From: PMNU01 sp035480575 | Lineage (GTDB): Bacteria > Patescibacteriota > Saccharimonadia > Saccharimonadales > UBA4665 | Reading direction: 5' to 3' | Assembly: GCA_035480575.1 (NCBI GenBank) | Contig: DATIHR010000018.1 | Location: 5,948-69,947 of the forward strand | Length of the DNA: 64,000 nucleotides | Shown here: positions 44,190 to 52,846 of the stretch, piece by piece | Layout of the letters: each line of letters opens with the position of its first letter | Position numbering within the stretch: the stretch's first letter is position 1 | Position numbers and translations under genes: made by a program | The notes under the pieces: model-generated | Databases searched by the model: none | Seen by the model: the letters and a program-made list of their open reading frames with translations, nothing else | Told to the model about the DNA's origin: nothing

Positions 44190-44892
44190 ACGTTTTGTTG
44201 TTGTGTCCGGAGCGACAGGTACGCTTGGGACCGCACTGTATGAACGTCTTATTGAACAGGGTTATCACCCAATACTCTTATCACGTGACGCACAGGCATT
44301 GCAAAAAATAAAGTCGTCCCGGCCGGACGTACTGGACATTTTTTCATGTGATGTTGGTAACACGGGACGCGTTGCCGAACTATTTGAACAATCTTTTATG
44401 AAAGAGGGTGTCGTAGCCGGTGTAGTAGCGTGCGCCGGTGTTCTGCGAATGGGTGCAAGCAGTGCCTTTAGCGAACAAGACTGGGACGCCACCATACGGA
44501 CAAATCTGAGCGGTACGTTCATACTTTTTCAAAAAGCAATACCGCATATGCTACAGGGCGGCACGCTTATTGCCATTGGGTCACGTTGGGCCAACGGCGC
44601 TAAAACTGCAAGCGCCTATGCTGCCTCAAAGTCGGCGCTGCGCGGCATGATAAGCTCGATGCAGAAAGAGTATGCCGGAACCGCTATACGGCCCGTACTC
44701 TTATCTCCTGGTAGTATAGCGTCACCGATGGCCGGATCTGTAAACGATAGTGCAAACGAAGCTGGCATTTTAATGCCCGATGATGTCGTCGATACCATCT
44801 TACACATTCTCCTAAGCCCTCAAAGAGTGATTTTTAACGAAATAACTATGCTTGCATATAACTATGACCTTACTGACGAATACAGAGCTTGA
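44179..44892 (+). CDS. Short-chain dehydrogenase/reductase
   Basis: A 237-residue classical SDR. FVVVSGATGTLGTAL is the cofactor loop, CDVGNTG follows, AGVLRMGASS is the NNAG-like loop (here CAGVLRM), and YAASKSALRGM is the catalytic YxxxK. LSPGSIASPM is the post-catalytic segment. Translated from an ATG inside the previous gene, so tightly coupled. It probably reduces a keto-sugar intermediate from the epimerase/dehydratase, or a carbonyl group on a related substrate; this is inferred from context. Confidence 0.9.
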   Translation: MASKRFVVVSGATGTLGTALYERLIEQGYHPILLSRDAQALQKIKSSRPDVLDIFSCDVGNTGRVAELFEQSFMKEGVVAGVVACAGVLRMGASSAFSEQDWDATIRTNLSGTFILFQKAIPHMLQGGTLIAIGSRWANGAKTASAYAASKSALRGMISSMQKEYAGTAIRPVLLSPGSIASPMAGSVNDSANEAGILMPDDVVDTILHILLSPQRVIFNEITMLAYNYDLTDEYRA

Positions 44893-45889
44893 CGAGTTAG
44901 GCGTATGTGAAGTCGTTAGTGCTTATTTTGTGGAGCCACCCAGGCATGTAAAGCCCTGTGACGACGGCATTATCAATACGACATATCTCCTGCAATTTAA
45001 CGACGGCAGGCAATGCATCCTCCAACAACTTAACACCCTGTTCGATGAGGCAACGGTTACTGATTTTCAGGCAGTGTCGACGCATCTCGCTCAACGAGGA
45101 CGGATCGTCCAGCGGCTCATACCGACTATCGGCAATAAGCCGTGCTACCGGGATTCTGCGGGCAATTTATGGCGCGCCCTATCATATATTGCCGGTACTG
45201 AAGCGCCCGAACATATGACCGAGTCCCAGTTGGTAAGCGTCGGCAAACTTTTGGGCGGCTTACACGAAAGTCTGAGTAGCTTTACCTATAAACCCACATT
45301 CACCATTCCAAATTTTCACGATACTGGTTTTTATGCCCGGACGCTGGGCACTATTCGCAAGCAGGTACTCGACCCTGCGTTGCAAAGGATGGCGGATGAT
45401 TGTCTAGCTGCGCACACATACCTGGAATTACCGCCGGCTCCGATGCAGCTTATTCATGGCGACCCACGAACGACTAACATCGTATTTGACACTCACACCG
45501 AGTTAGCAAGCTGTTATATAGATTTCGATACTCTTATGTATGGCTCGCCGTGGGTAGATATTGGTGACCTAATAAGATCAATAAGCGGCAACAGCGATCA
45601 AACGCAGGAAAAATTTTCCATTGGATCGGTACAGGCTATTATGCAAGGTTATATTCTAGCGCGCCCTCAAATCGCCCCGGCTCACGAAGAGGCATTACGC
45701 CTCTCCCTGACAAGCCTGCAAGTAATCAGCATCGAGTTGACTATACGATTCCTGATTGATACCGTTCAAGATTATTACTTTGGCTGGGACAATACATTAT
45801 TCCAAAGCCGTAAAGACAATAATATTGCGCGCGCTAATGCGCAACTGGCAATATATAGGAAAGCGACCGAATACTTATCAGGTATATAA
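44864..45889 (+). CDS. APH/ChoK-fold kinase (N-acetylhexosamine kinase-like)
   Basis: A 341-residue protein-kinase-like phosphotransferase, starting at ATG 44864 inside the SDR gene (the TTG at 44852 is an alternative). The N-lobe has VKPCDDGIINTTYLLQF and CILQQLN. The catalytic loop is LIHGDPRTTNIVFD, followed by the metal-binding YIDFDTLMYGSPWVDIGDL. NahK-type members phosphorylate GlcNAc or GalNAc at C1. With the nucleotidyltransferase and epimerase upstream, such a role would make the cluster a salvage path from a free hexosamine to a nucleotide sugar. Confidence 0.85.
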   Translation: MTLLTNTELDELGVCEVVSAYFVEPPRHVKPCDDGIINTTYLLQFNDGRQCILQQLNTLFDEATVTDFQAVSTHLAQRGRIVQRLIPTIGNKPCYRDSAGNLWRALSYIAGTEAPEHMTESQLVSVGKLLGGLHESLSSFTYKPTFTIPNFHDTGFYARTLGTIRKQVLDPALQRMADDCLAAHTYLELPPAPMQLIHGDPRTTNIVFDTHTELASCYIDFDTLMYGSPWVDIGDLIRSISGNSDQTQEKFSIGSVQAIMQGYILARPQIAPAHEEALRLSLTSLQVISIELTIRFLIDTVQDYYFGWDNTLFQSRKDNNIARANAQLAIYRKATEYLSGI

Positions 45890-45901
45890 CTACATATACT
45901 G

Positions 45902-46498
45902 TCAAGCAAATTTCATTATTCGCGCAATTACCGCTTGCCAGTCTGGCGTCTCAACACCAAAATGTATGGCTGAAAACTTGGCGTTGCGCACTTTTTGGAC
46001 GTTCCTCTCATCGTCATCGACCAGAACCGTAATACCTAAATTTCTACACTGGGCGGCTTTGTCGAGTTGCTTTATTGTTGGATCGGCAAAAGAGTGATTA
46101 CTGTCAATAAGCAACCCGTGGTCAAGCAACCCCCACCTTGCTAACGTTTGATGGACATATTGGCGTGCCAGGGGATCGAATTTGCCCGTGCTGTCACGTC
46201 CCCGTGCTGTAACGAGATAGGTCCGATGGCCCATATCGTTGAGCATTTTAATGGCTCTATCCGCGCCAGACATCATTTGCATATCGGCGAAAAATTGCTG
46301 CGAGTTTATGTGACTATATCGCAAGATTTGATACATATCATGATCAGCATCGGTAAAATCGTAACGGTCCCGCGAAGTTAGCGCTTTTGGGCTGCTTACG
46401 CGGTAACCAAGACCTTGGGCTATGTCATTTTCCAAAACTGCCATAGCAGATGAGTTGTTAGTATTGATTACACCGTCAAAGTCTATCCCAATATTCAT
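45902..46498 (-). CDS. HAD-superfamily phosphatase
   Basis: A 198-residue HAD fold protein. Motif I is IGIDFDGVINTNNS, motif II is the YLVTARG region, motif III is the lysine in IKQLDKAAQ, and motif IV is VLVDDDERNVQKV. The pattern resembles 5'-deoxynucleotidase (NT5C-like) and hypothetical HADs of phages. A perfect TATAAT lies exactly 7 nt before ATG 46498. It is convergent with the sugar cluster. Confidence 0.82.
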   Translation of the reverse strand: MNIGIDFDGVINTNNSSAMAVLENDIAQGLGYRVSSPKALTSRDRYDFTDADHDMYQILRYSHINSQQFFADMQMMSGADRAIKMLNDMGHRTYLVTARGRDSTGKFDPLARQYVHQTLARWGLLDHGLLIDSNHSFADPTIKQLDKAAQCRNLGITVLVDDDERNVQKVRNAKFSAIHFGVETPDWQAVIARIMKFA

Positions 46499-46563
46499 GC
46501 GATGAATTATACCCGTCTCCGCCTTTTCTTGACAAGGCGGACATCATGTTAAATCATTAGATT

Positions 46564-47058
46564 ATGATTACGGCGTATGATATAGAAAAAAATCCAATTG
46601 AAGTTGACGAAAAAAACCTTGTCATGAAGCACAACGTCTATGGTATAGCCATTAAAGGCAAGGAAATCCTCGTCGTGCCACAGCAGCACGGTAAAGGCTT
46701 TGATTTTCCCGGCGGACATGTAGAGCCTGGTGAGCATCACCTGGACGCACTGAGACGAGAATTTTTTGAAGAGACAGGACTTGATATTGAAGTTGCCGAG
46801 CTGCTTTGTGCTGATACGGTTTTCTTCAAACACCCAGAACGACTTTATGCAACCCAACATATCGGTCTGATTTACGCGGTTACTGTCACTGGTGGCAAAA
46901 TTTCGACGGATAATTTCAGCCGACACGAAAAAACATACGCCAGTAAGGCAAAATTCGTAACACTTGATGAGTTAAAAACTTTGCAATATACGAGCGGTTT
47001 GTATAAGCAACTACCTACAATCATTGCCTATGTCGAGCAGCATACTAAAAAAGCATAA
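46564..47058 (+). CDS. NUDIX hydrolase
   Basis: A 164-residue NUDIX enzyme. The box spans PGGHVEPGEHHLDALRREFF and continues EETGLDI, with the REF-EETG core intact. The N-terminus holds MKHNVYGIAIKGKEILVVPQQ. The substrate is not predictable from sequence. TTGACA at 46529-46534 may be its -35 element. It lies divergent from the HAD gene and convergent with the ThyA-like gene, which ends 1 bp after it. Confidence 0.9.
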   Translation: MITAYDIEKNPIEVDEKNLVMKHNVYGIAIKGKEILVVPQQHGKGFDFPGGHVEPGEHHLDALRREFFEETGLDIEVAELLCADTVFFKHPERLYATQHIGLIYAVTVTGGKISTDNFSRHEKTYASKAKFVTLDELKTLQYTSGLYKQLPTIIAYVEQHTKKA

Positions 47059-47059
47059 T

Positions 47060-47761
47060 CTAGGATTTTGCCAAAATTGCTTCGGCGGCTTTCCAGTCAG
47101 GTTCATAAATGTGTGCCGAGGCAGCAAACAGGTTTATTCCACCGACAGCTACTCCGACTCTATCAGCAATGGTATTCTGCAAATCACGTAATGCCAAAAT
47201 ATTGCCCGGTTGTTTAGTAAAAATATTTTGGCTTCGATACATTACGGTCATCAGTAAGCGGTCTCCTCTAATTTTAAAATCAACAGCACTCAGACACGGT
47301 GGCTTGCCGCAGTTAGCTGTCGATACATTCGGCGCGTTAACGGTTGTAGATTTGCTCGACGGATTTGACGATAACCTGTCGACTATTGAGTCAAATGTTG
47401 CACTATCCGGGCCATAGATAAATTCACCATAACCGCCTGGTCCACTATTTTTACCGTATCTCTTCCTCGTGTAGTCAATACGTTGTTGGTCTGCGTATTT
47501 GGCAATCACTGGGTCATCTATGCTGACGGTTTCTATGTATAGAACATGTCCTAAAATTTCTTTTAGTTTCAAATCTAATTTTGTCTCATCCAATGGCGAT
47601 TCGTATTCTGACAGCAAAAGCGCACTGCGCTCCAGGTCTAAAGATATATCACGCGCAACCACAGCTTTGTCTTGCATTTCCTCGCCATGTTCCATGACCT
47701 GACGCAGGCCGAATATCCATGCTTCACCCAGTGTTTTAAAACTATTCTTTACTTTGACCAT
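47060..47761 (-). CDS. Thymidylate synthase-like enzyme
   Basis: A 233-residue protein from ATG 47761. FKTLGEAWIFGLRQVMEHGEEM, RKRYGKNSGPGGYGEFIYG, SIVDRLSSNPSSKSTTV, the cysteine in GKPPCLSAVDFKI, MYRSQNIFTKQPGNILALRDLQ and SAHIYEPDW follow the order of the ThyA / dCMP hydroxymethylase fold. The nucleophile Cys is in PPCL rather than PCH, and RSQN replaces RSND, as in phage-type relatives. It may act on dUMP, dCMP or another pyrimidine. GAGGGG before the ATG is a ribosome site. The longer frame from 47887 is not needed. Confidence 0.8.
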   Translation of the reverse strand: MVKVKNSFKTLGEAWIFGLRQVMEHGEEMQDKAVVARDISLDLERSALLLSEYESPLDETKLDLKLKEILGHVLYIETVSIDDPVIAKYADQQRIDYTRKRYGKNSGPGGYGEFIYGPDSATFDSIVDRLSSNPSSKSTTVNAPNVSTANCGKPPCLSAVDFKIRGDRLLMTVMYRSQNIFTKQPGNILALRDLQNTIADRVGVAVGGINLFAASAHIYEPDWKAAEAILAKS

Positions 47762-48085
47762 AAAAAATATCCCCTCAATGTGTATATCATTTACGTTAAA
47801 TAAATCGTTACTGTAGTTACTTGAATTGTCAGTTTCTCTGAAGCCACGACAAATGCAATGATACGTTTGGTATGAGTAACATCGCAAAACTATATCAGAG
47901 GCCGTCCTACGAGTAAAGCGTTACGCACCAGTAAAAGCCCTCGAAAAGTAAAGATTAGATAGCGCCGACAACGCATAGCGATAGAAGCCAATTTAGACTC
48001 TGGAAAACGTATCCTTTAATTATGCTACCCTAAGGGCAGTCTTGTGAGGACTCGGAGAAAACAAAAATAAAAACGGAGGTTTATT
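47762..48085. other. 324-bp divergent gap, no gene seen
   Basis: Contains the ribosome sites of both flanking genes (GAGGGG on minus, GGAGG on plus) and AT-rich stretches. A TATGCT-like box near 48,026 may serve the S66 peptidase gene. No RNA or repeat is recognised. Confidence 0.4.
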
Positions 48086-49039
48086 ATGACTCAAATTATT
48101 AAAAACGCGGTTTTGCCAGCTACATTAAGGCCTGGTGATCGCGTCCGTTTTGTATCTCCCGCAAGCCCAGTACCTAAAGATGGCATCGGAACGAAGGTGC
48201 TGGAAGATTTAGGGCTACTTGTTGAATACGGCGAACATGTATATGACGTAGACGATACGATTGACTACCTCGCGGGCAAGGATGAAGACCGTCTGGCTGA
48301 TATAAATGAGGCGCTACGAGACCCCGGTATTAAAGCAATTATTGCGACACGCGGAGGTAAGGGTGCGTATCGTATTGCCGATGGCCTTGATTTTGAAGCG
48401 GCACACAAGCACCCAAAGTTACTTGTCGGTTTTAGCGAAATAACAATACTGCACATGGCGTTGCTCAAGCATGGAATTAGAGGCGGCATACACGGCGCAC
48501 CGTGGGGCGAAAGTTTTGGCAAGGAGACTGCCGCGTCATTTATAAAGGCGGTCACGACCGCTGACCGCATTGCCATCCACTCCACGAAGAAAGTGCATAC
48601 CCATGCCCTTACCACACAGGGGAAAGCTGAAGGTATCCTCGTAGGCGGCAATCAGGATTCAATCGCCACGGCCGCAGGCTGGGCGCTGCCAAACTTCGAT
48701 AACGCCATTCTACTGCTCGAAGCCACTAACATGCGTATCGGCCACATTGACCGGCAACTTACGATGTTAATTAACAGTGGAATTATTAAGAATATCGTAG
48801 GTGTTGCCATCGGACAGTATACCGAGTGCGGCAACGCTACTGACCCAACAGGAAGCACAAAATGTACCGAGATTGATATTCTCCGCGATAGATTTGGACA
48901 GCTTGGTGTACCGATTCTTGGCGGTTTGCCAATTGGTCACGGTAAAAATCCTATAGCGTTACCAATCGGCACAAAAGCGACACTTGATGCGGATGCGGGA
49001 GCGCTAACCGTAGCGGCAGGAGTACGAATGGATTATTGA
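48086..49039 (+). CDS. LD-carboxypeptidase (peptidase S66, MccF/LdcA-like)
   Basis: A 317-residue serine peptidase. LRPGDRVRFVSPASPV is the N-terminal substrate-binding loop, LLVGFSEITILH holds the nucleophile serine, AILLLEATNMRIGHIDRQL holds the glutamate (usually LFLED) and GLPIGHGKNPIALPIG holds the histidine. LdcA trims the tetrapeptide of recycled peptidoglycan, and MccF cleaves microcin C-type antibiotics; either is possible. GGAGG nine nt before ATG 48086 is a strong ribosome site. Confidence 0.9.
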   Translation: MTQIIKNAVLPATLRPGDRVRFVSPASPVPKDGIGTKVLEDLGLLVEYGEHVYDVDDTIDYLAGKDEDRLADINEALRDPGIKAIIATRGGKGAYRIADGLDFEAAHKHPKLLVGFSEITILHMALLKHGIRGGIHGAPWGESFGKETAASFIKAVTTADRIAIHSTKKVHTHALTTQGKAEGILVGGNQDSIATAAGWALPNFDNAILLLEATNMRIGHIDRQLTMLINSGIIKNIVGVAIGQYTECGNATDPTGSTKCTEIDILRDRFGQLGVPILGGLPIGHGKNPIALPIGTKATLDADAGALTVAAGVRMDY

Positions 49040-49105
49040 GGACTGTCCTCTAACAGATGAGATTTTTGCCAATGCCTTTGATGCACGTTGTTTCGAACAC
49101 CTTCG

Positions 49106-49613
49106 TCAGAGTCTTCGGACGTATAGGCTTTTAACAAAATTGGGGTCTTCGTGATTAACAAACAATCCTTTATTCTCATCTAATCCAGCAATTGCAGCCA
49201 TATCTTCTTTGGTCAGTTCAAAGTCAAATACATTAAAATTCTCAATTATGCGCTCTTTATGGGTAGACTTCGGGATGGCAACAACACCACGCTGTATGTT
49301 CCAGCGTATTACTACCTGACCAACTGACTTGTTGTGAACCTTCGCAATCTTAGTCAGCACCTCGTTAGTAAATAAATCTTGGCGCCCTTCGGCAAAGGGC
49401 GCCCAGCCTTCGTGGACAATGCCGTATTCGTCTAGTATCTTTCGGGCTTCAACTTGCTGGTTAAATGGGTGCGTCTCTATTTGATTAACCATTGGTACCA
49501 CTTTGTTGTTAAGCGCAAAATCTACCACTTTGGCGCTTGTAAAGTTAGATACTCCGATAGCTTTGACCTTACCGGCTTCATACAGTTCTTCCATTGCTCG
49601 CCACGCACCAAAT
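49106..49613 (-). pseudogene. Aldo-keto reductase, N-terminal part removed at IS border
   Basis: The remaining frame reads QFGAWRAMEELYEAGKVKAI, GVSNFTSAKVVDF, VNQIETHPFNQQ, WAPFAEGRQDLF, VIRWNIQRGVVAIPKSTHKERI, the second half of an AKR barrel. The first roughly 110 residues with the catalytic Asp, Tyr and Lys are missing: the frame runs into the IS3 left end at 49614. No trace of the missing part is found beyond the other IS end, so the element probably deleted it. The remaining ORF cannot be active. Confidence 0.88.
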
Positions 49614-49615
49614 TG

Positions 49616-50524
49616 TCAAGCTCTAACTTTTCTGCGCACTTTGTCTCTTTGCCTACGTAGCGGCGTAGCCGCAATGAGACTGGCAGCGTAAGCTGCCGGA
49701 CTCATGTTGCCTAGCCCGGTGTGGCGGCGTCTGGTGTTGTAGCCGTGGATCCACAGTGCCAAGGCAACGTGTAGTTCTTCCGTGGATTTCAGATGCGAGT
49801 AGGGAAACTCACGCTTCAGCGTGCCAAAGAACCGTTCGGCGTAGGTGTTCTGCCACGGGCTACCTTTGCTGGATGCGCTGAACTGTATTTCTAATCGCTC
49901 GCACAATTCTCGGTGCCGGTAGCTCAGGTACTCACTACCTTGGTCACTGTGTAAGATGGCGGGCACTCCGTGCCTGCTCAGAGCGTCCAGTAGCGCAGTA
50001 TACGTCAGCTCCGACGAGTGACGCAGCCCAAGCTTCCAGCCAAACACTCGTCGTGTCCGTATGTCTACGACTACTGCCAGGTAATGCTCAATACCACGCA
50101 GAGTGAGGTGCGTAAAGTCCTGCGCCCAGCCATCTGAGTTGGCCATGCCGCTGTAGTCCATGCCGTCCTGCGGCCTAGACTCGTCACGGAATACGGCGTA
50201 CTGCCTGAGGGCATTAGGCGGCGCTGGTATCTCCGGCGCCACTCGTTTGCCACCACGCCGTTTGCGGCTCAGCTGGGCCGCCGTAACACTGGCAAGCGTG
50301 CGAATGCGCCTGGTCTTGGCCTCGCTCCAGCCAAGTTCTGCGGCAAGCCTGCGGACACCGTAATATGGATGATCCTCGTGGACTTGCCGCAACGCATGAA
50401 TTGCAAGCCGGTCACGGGCTGTACGTGCGGTTGGCGCCGTGTACAGCGTACGGCGGGCAACACCCAAGACACGCGCAAACTGCTTCCGCCATCCTGGGTC
50501 GACCGCTTCCAGGATGGCTAGCTT
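49616..50524 (-). CDS. IS3-family transposase OrfB (DDE integrase)
   Basis: Carries the rve-type DDE catalytic core: WAQDFTHLTLRG (first Asp), PAILHSDQGSEYLS (second Asp) and PWQNTYAERFFGTLKREF (Glu). The upstream HTH_21 part reads HPYYGVRRLAAELGWS. No start codon is needed at ATG 50467, because the frame is open back to the OrfA stop and continues KLAILEAVDPGW. A -1 shift on GCAAAAAGC (50529-50521) would make the OrfAB fusion that acts as transposase in this family. The gene looks intact, so the element may still be active. Confidence 0.88.
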   Translation of the reverse strand, partial: KLAILEAVDPGWRKQFARVLGVARRTLYTAPTARTARDRLAIHALRQVHEDHPYYGVRRLAAELGWSEAKTRRIRTLASVTAAQLSRKRRGGKRVAPEIPAPPNALRQYAVFRDESRPQDGMDYSGMANSDGWAQDFTHLTLRGIEHYLAVVVDIRTRRVFGWKLGLRHSSELTYTALLDALSRHGVPAILHSDQGSEYLSYRHRELCERLEIQFSASSKGSPWQNTYAERFFGTLKREFPYSHLKSTEELHVALALWIHGYNTRRRHTGLGNMSPAAYAASLIAATPLRRQRDKVRRKVRA

Positions 50525-50775
50525 TTTGCCCGGTGTGCTTCCGCTGTGGCCCGACCGAGCATTTTGTACAGCTGCTCGTTTTCTTTGCGGAGCCGGTTGT
50601 TCTCCAGGATGAGGTTGCGGTCTTTGTCGACAATGCCAACGCGCAACCAGCGGTAAATGGTTTTAGTACTGACCCCAGTTGCTTCCGCAACCGTGTTCAC
50701 GGCTACGCCGTGATTGCGTATTTTATCTAGTATTTCGGCTTTGAGTTTTTGGTCGGTCGGTTTGCCGGTGGCCAT
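50518..50775 (-). CDS. IS3-family OrfA (HTH protein)
   Basis: An 85-residue protein with the HTH_Tnp_1 motif (VAEATGVSTKTIYRWLRVG) and a leucine-rich coiled coil (NRLRKENEQLYKML). It binds terminal repeats and provides the N-terminus of the OrfAB transposase through frameshifting at its end. The ATG lies 78 bp inside the right terminus. Confidence 0.88.
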   Translation of the reverse strand: MATGKPTDQKLKAEILDKIRNHGVAVNTVAEATGVSTKTIYRWLRVGIVDKDRNLILENNRLRKENEQLYKMLGRATAEAHRAKS

Positions 50776-50986
50776 GTTGCACTGCTCCTTGTCTGGTTAT
50801 ATTGTACTGCCTTTTGAAAGAGACAGTGTGTGCATTTTATATGGGGCCTGACAGTATCTCGGATGAGCTATTTTGGAGCAACACATTAGCCACTTCAATT
50901 GATCTCTTCATCTAAGTTACACTATATACTAGGCGTCTCTAACGCACCATCCGTCAAGCGCTAAAAAATGGTAGAATACTTTAGAG

Positions 50987-51400
50987 ATGAATCACTATAG
51001 AAAAACAATACATAAGTATAAAAGTCGACAGCGAAGCGAAGGCTGTCCATTCTGTAAGCCTGATGTTGTAGCGGGTGGTATATTTGAAAATGAATTCGTT
51101 TATATCGTACCCAACCTTACCCAATATGATTTATGGGAGTTGCATGACGTAGAAGACCATCTTTTATTAATTCCCAAGCGCCATGTTGAGACACTAGGCG
51201 AACTTAGCAATGATGAGAAGTTGGCGGTAATGGATGCGGCGGCAGAATACGAAGGCAAAGGCTACAGTATATACGCAAGAGGGGTCGGGTTTGTTAAGCG
51301 TTCCGTTAAACACCAACACACGCATTTGATTAAGGTCTCAAACAAAAAGCCACGCCTCGCCCTGTTCCTGCAGCAACCCTACTTCTTATTTAAGAAATAG
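50987..51400 (+). CDS. HIT-family nucleotide hydrolase
   Basis: A 137-residue histidine-triad protein. The CPFC metal or structural cysteines, LWELHDVEDHLLLIPKRHVE and the active triad KHQHTHLIK (HxHxHxx) are all present. Such enzymes hydrolyse or transfer nucleotides from dinucleotide or AMP-conjugate substrates. TAGAAT lies 9 nt before ATG. It follows the IS element's outer end with a 133-bp gap that holds no other gene. Confidence 0.85.
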   Translation: MNHYRKTIHKYKSRQRSEGCPFCKPDVVAGGIFENEFVYIVPNLTQYDLWELHDVEDHLLLIPKRHVETLGELSNDEKLAVMDAAAEYEGKGYSIYARGVGFVKRSVKHQHTHLIKVSNKKPRLALFLQQPYFLFKK

Positions 51401-51401
51401 C

Positions 51402-52037
51402 TCAAGAATCAAGCAGGTATGCTCTGGCCGTTAGTTGGCCTTCTGCAAAAGAAGTTTCCGCCAGGTCAACACACAGATATCCTTCTTCTTCGGCCATATC
51501 CCGAATCATCACACTCCGTTGAGCATTGAATTCACTCCACGCCTTTATACGACCATTGGAGTACTGATTTTGGTGCATCCAGTCATGCGGATCTCTGCCT
51601 CTACTAGCAATGATTCTCTCCGCTTGGCTTGATGCGGAGGTATCGACTAGAAACGCTGCCCGATGTATAAGGCCCGATGTGGCAATAAGGTCCGGCCAGA
51701 CATCGATTGATTCCACGAGAACACCATCTTCTGATTCATGTTCTACTTCTTGAATGTAGCGCTCAATAAACGGCCATACGAATTTTGCTTGGACGCGCTT
51801 GGCCTCAATCTCGACCGCAGCATTCGTTGCATGATGGCTTATAAAATCCTGTTCATCTGGTATTTTTTCAGCGCGAGGAGCATGGAGAACAGGAAAAATA
51901 CCCTTTGCCACAGTTTTGCGAAGAGTCGTGCGAAAAGCATCACCTGATATGGTTTGTAGATCCGTGGATTTTCGTATTTCACGAGAGAGGGTGGACTTAC
52001 CGCATCGAGCGGCACCGCCGATTAGTACATGAGGCAT
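51402..52037 (-). CDS. P-loop kinase-like protein
   Basis: The start is taken as ATG 52037 (MPHVLIGGAARCGKSTL), where TATTAA lies 7 nt upstream; the TTG at 52073 would add 12 residues. The Walker A loop is GGAARCGKST. A later VLVESIDVWPDLI may be Walker B-like, and IASRGRDPHDWMHQNQYSN is a lid-like region. The pattern resembles small-molecule kinases or zeta-like AAA-free P-loop NTPases; the substrate is unknown. It is convergent with the HIT gene and 39 bp downstream of the histidine-phosphatase gene. Confidence 0.75.
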   Translation of the reverse strand: MPHVLIGGAARCGKSTLSREIRKSTDLQTISGDAFRTTLRKTVAKGIFPVLHAPRAEKIPDEQDFISHHATNAAVEIEAKRVQAKFVWPFIERYIQEVEHESEDGVLVESIDVWPDLIATSGLIHRAAFLVDTSASSQAERIIASRGRDPHDWMHQNQYSNGRIKAWSEFNAQRSVMIRDMAEEEGYLCVDLAETSFAEGQLTARAYLLDS

Positions 52038-52076
52038 TTGTAATTTAATAACACACGCACTGACTATATGCAAAGT

Positions 52077-52619
52077 TTACAGCTCTAGTTTTACAAAGTC
52101 ACCCTGCACGATATCGATATCTAGAGCCGATTGTTTTGGTATATTTTTGATTCTAGCAATGAGCAGCTGGAGTACAGTGTAGTGAGAAACAACTAAAATA
52201 TTTGAATAGCTCGCTTTCTGTTCGCGCAGATACTGTAAAAAACTGTCAACCTTCTCCAGTAGCTCATCATGCGACTCGCCGTCATTAAATTTTGCCGTCC
52301 ATATATCCGGCTCCTCGGAAAGTGCTTTATGGTATTCATTCACGGACTTCCCCTCATGTCCCATGTTGAGATCATTCAGCCTATCATCCTGGCGTATTTC
52401 TATATTCCGCCCGCTTGTGATGTATCGCGCCGTTTCAAGAGTTCGTGGCAAGTATGAGGCAAATGCCAGGTCTATTGGTGATTGTTCTAAGACTTTTGCG
52501 AGTTCTTGAGCTTGCTCTATGCCCTTACTAGTGAGATGCACATCGACATTAGGATCCGAGTTACTAAGGCCTAAAACGTTATAGTTTGTTTCGGCGTGTC
52601 TAGCTAGATATATAATCAT
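52077..52619 (-). CDS. Histidine phosphatase (phosphoglycerate mutase-like)
   Basis: A 180-residue branch-1 histidine phosphatase. LARHAETNYN is the phosphohistidine motif, LTSKGIEQAQELA follows, SYLPRTLETARYI provides the second arginine, DLNMGHEGKS the acid region and VVSHYTVLQLLIA the last histidine. The substrate may be a phosphosugar or nucleotide. TATCAT lies 8 nt before the start. Downstream is the P-loop kinase-like gene. Confidence 0.9.
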   Translation of the reverse strand: MIIYLARHAETNYNVLGLSNSDPNVDVHLTSKGIEQAQELAKVLEQSPIDLAFASYLPRTLETARYITSGRNIEIRQDDRLNDLNMGHEGKSVNEYHKALSEEPDIWTAKFNDGESHDELLEKVDSFLQYLREQKASYSNILVVSHYTVLQLLIARIKNIPKQSALDIDIVQGDFVKLEL

Positions 52620-52846
52620 ATCTTTTAATGATAGCAGCCAGTTTGTACATCATGCTTCTGTGACTTCGTAATTTCTTGGATGGATCCTCGGCTGGTTCTG
52701 TATTACTGTAGGCTTGCCTCAATTTTTGACATATCTCGTGCTGGCTTTTTAATCTCAAAGAGCTGCTTGACGCTAGCTAGTTTAGCCTAAATGAGATTAA
52801 GGCATTTGATAATGACGGAAAAATCAAAATAGTTGAGCTTTGCGGC

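Larger units (their letters stand above)
49614..50853 (-). mobile_element. IS3-family insertion sequence (1240 bp)
   Basis: Terminal inverted repeats begin TGTCA (49614-49618) and end TGACA (50849-50853). Inside, both share GTCTCTTT at about 30 nt from the ends and CACA/GCGCAC-like positions. OrfA and OrfB are on the minus strand and the OrfB stop codon lies in the terminal repeat. Flanking bases (AAT left, GTA right) show no target duplication, consistent with a deletion or rearrangement after insertion. Confidence 0.85.

Noticed and set aside
47762..47887. N-terminal extension of the ThyA-like gene
   Set aside because: The extension is Cys/Tyr-rich and unlike the family; a ribosome site supports ATG 47761.
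33874..49060. Short CAGTCCCCT-like similarities at about 33,876, 41,660 and 49,040
   Set aside because: Only about ten bases agree and orientation varies; too weak to call a repeat family.
49604..50863. Target-site duplication around the IS3 element
   Set aside because: Flanks AAT and GTA do not match at 3-5 bp, so none can be claimed.
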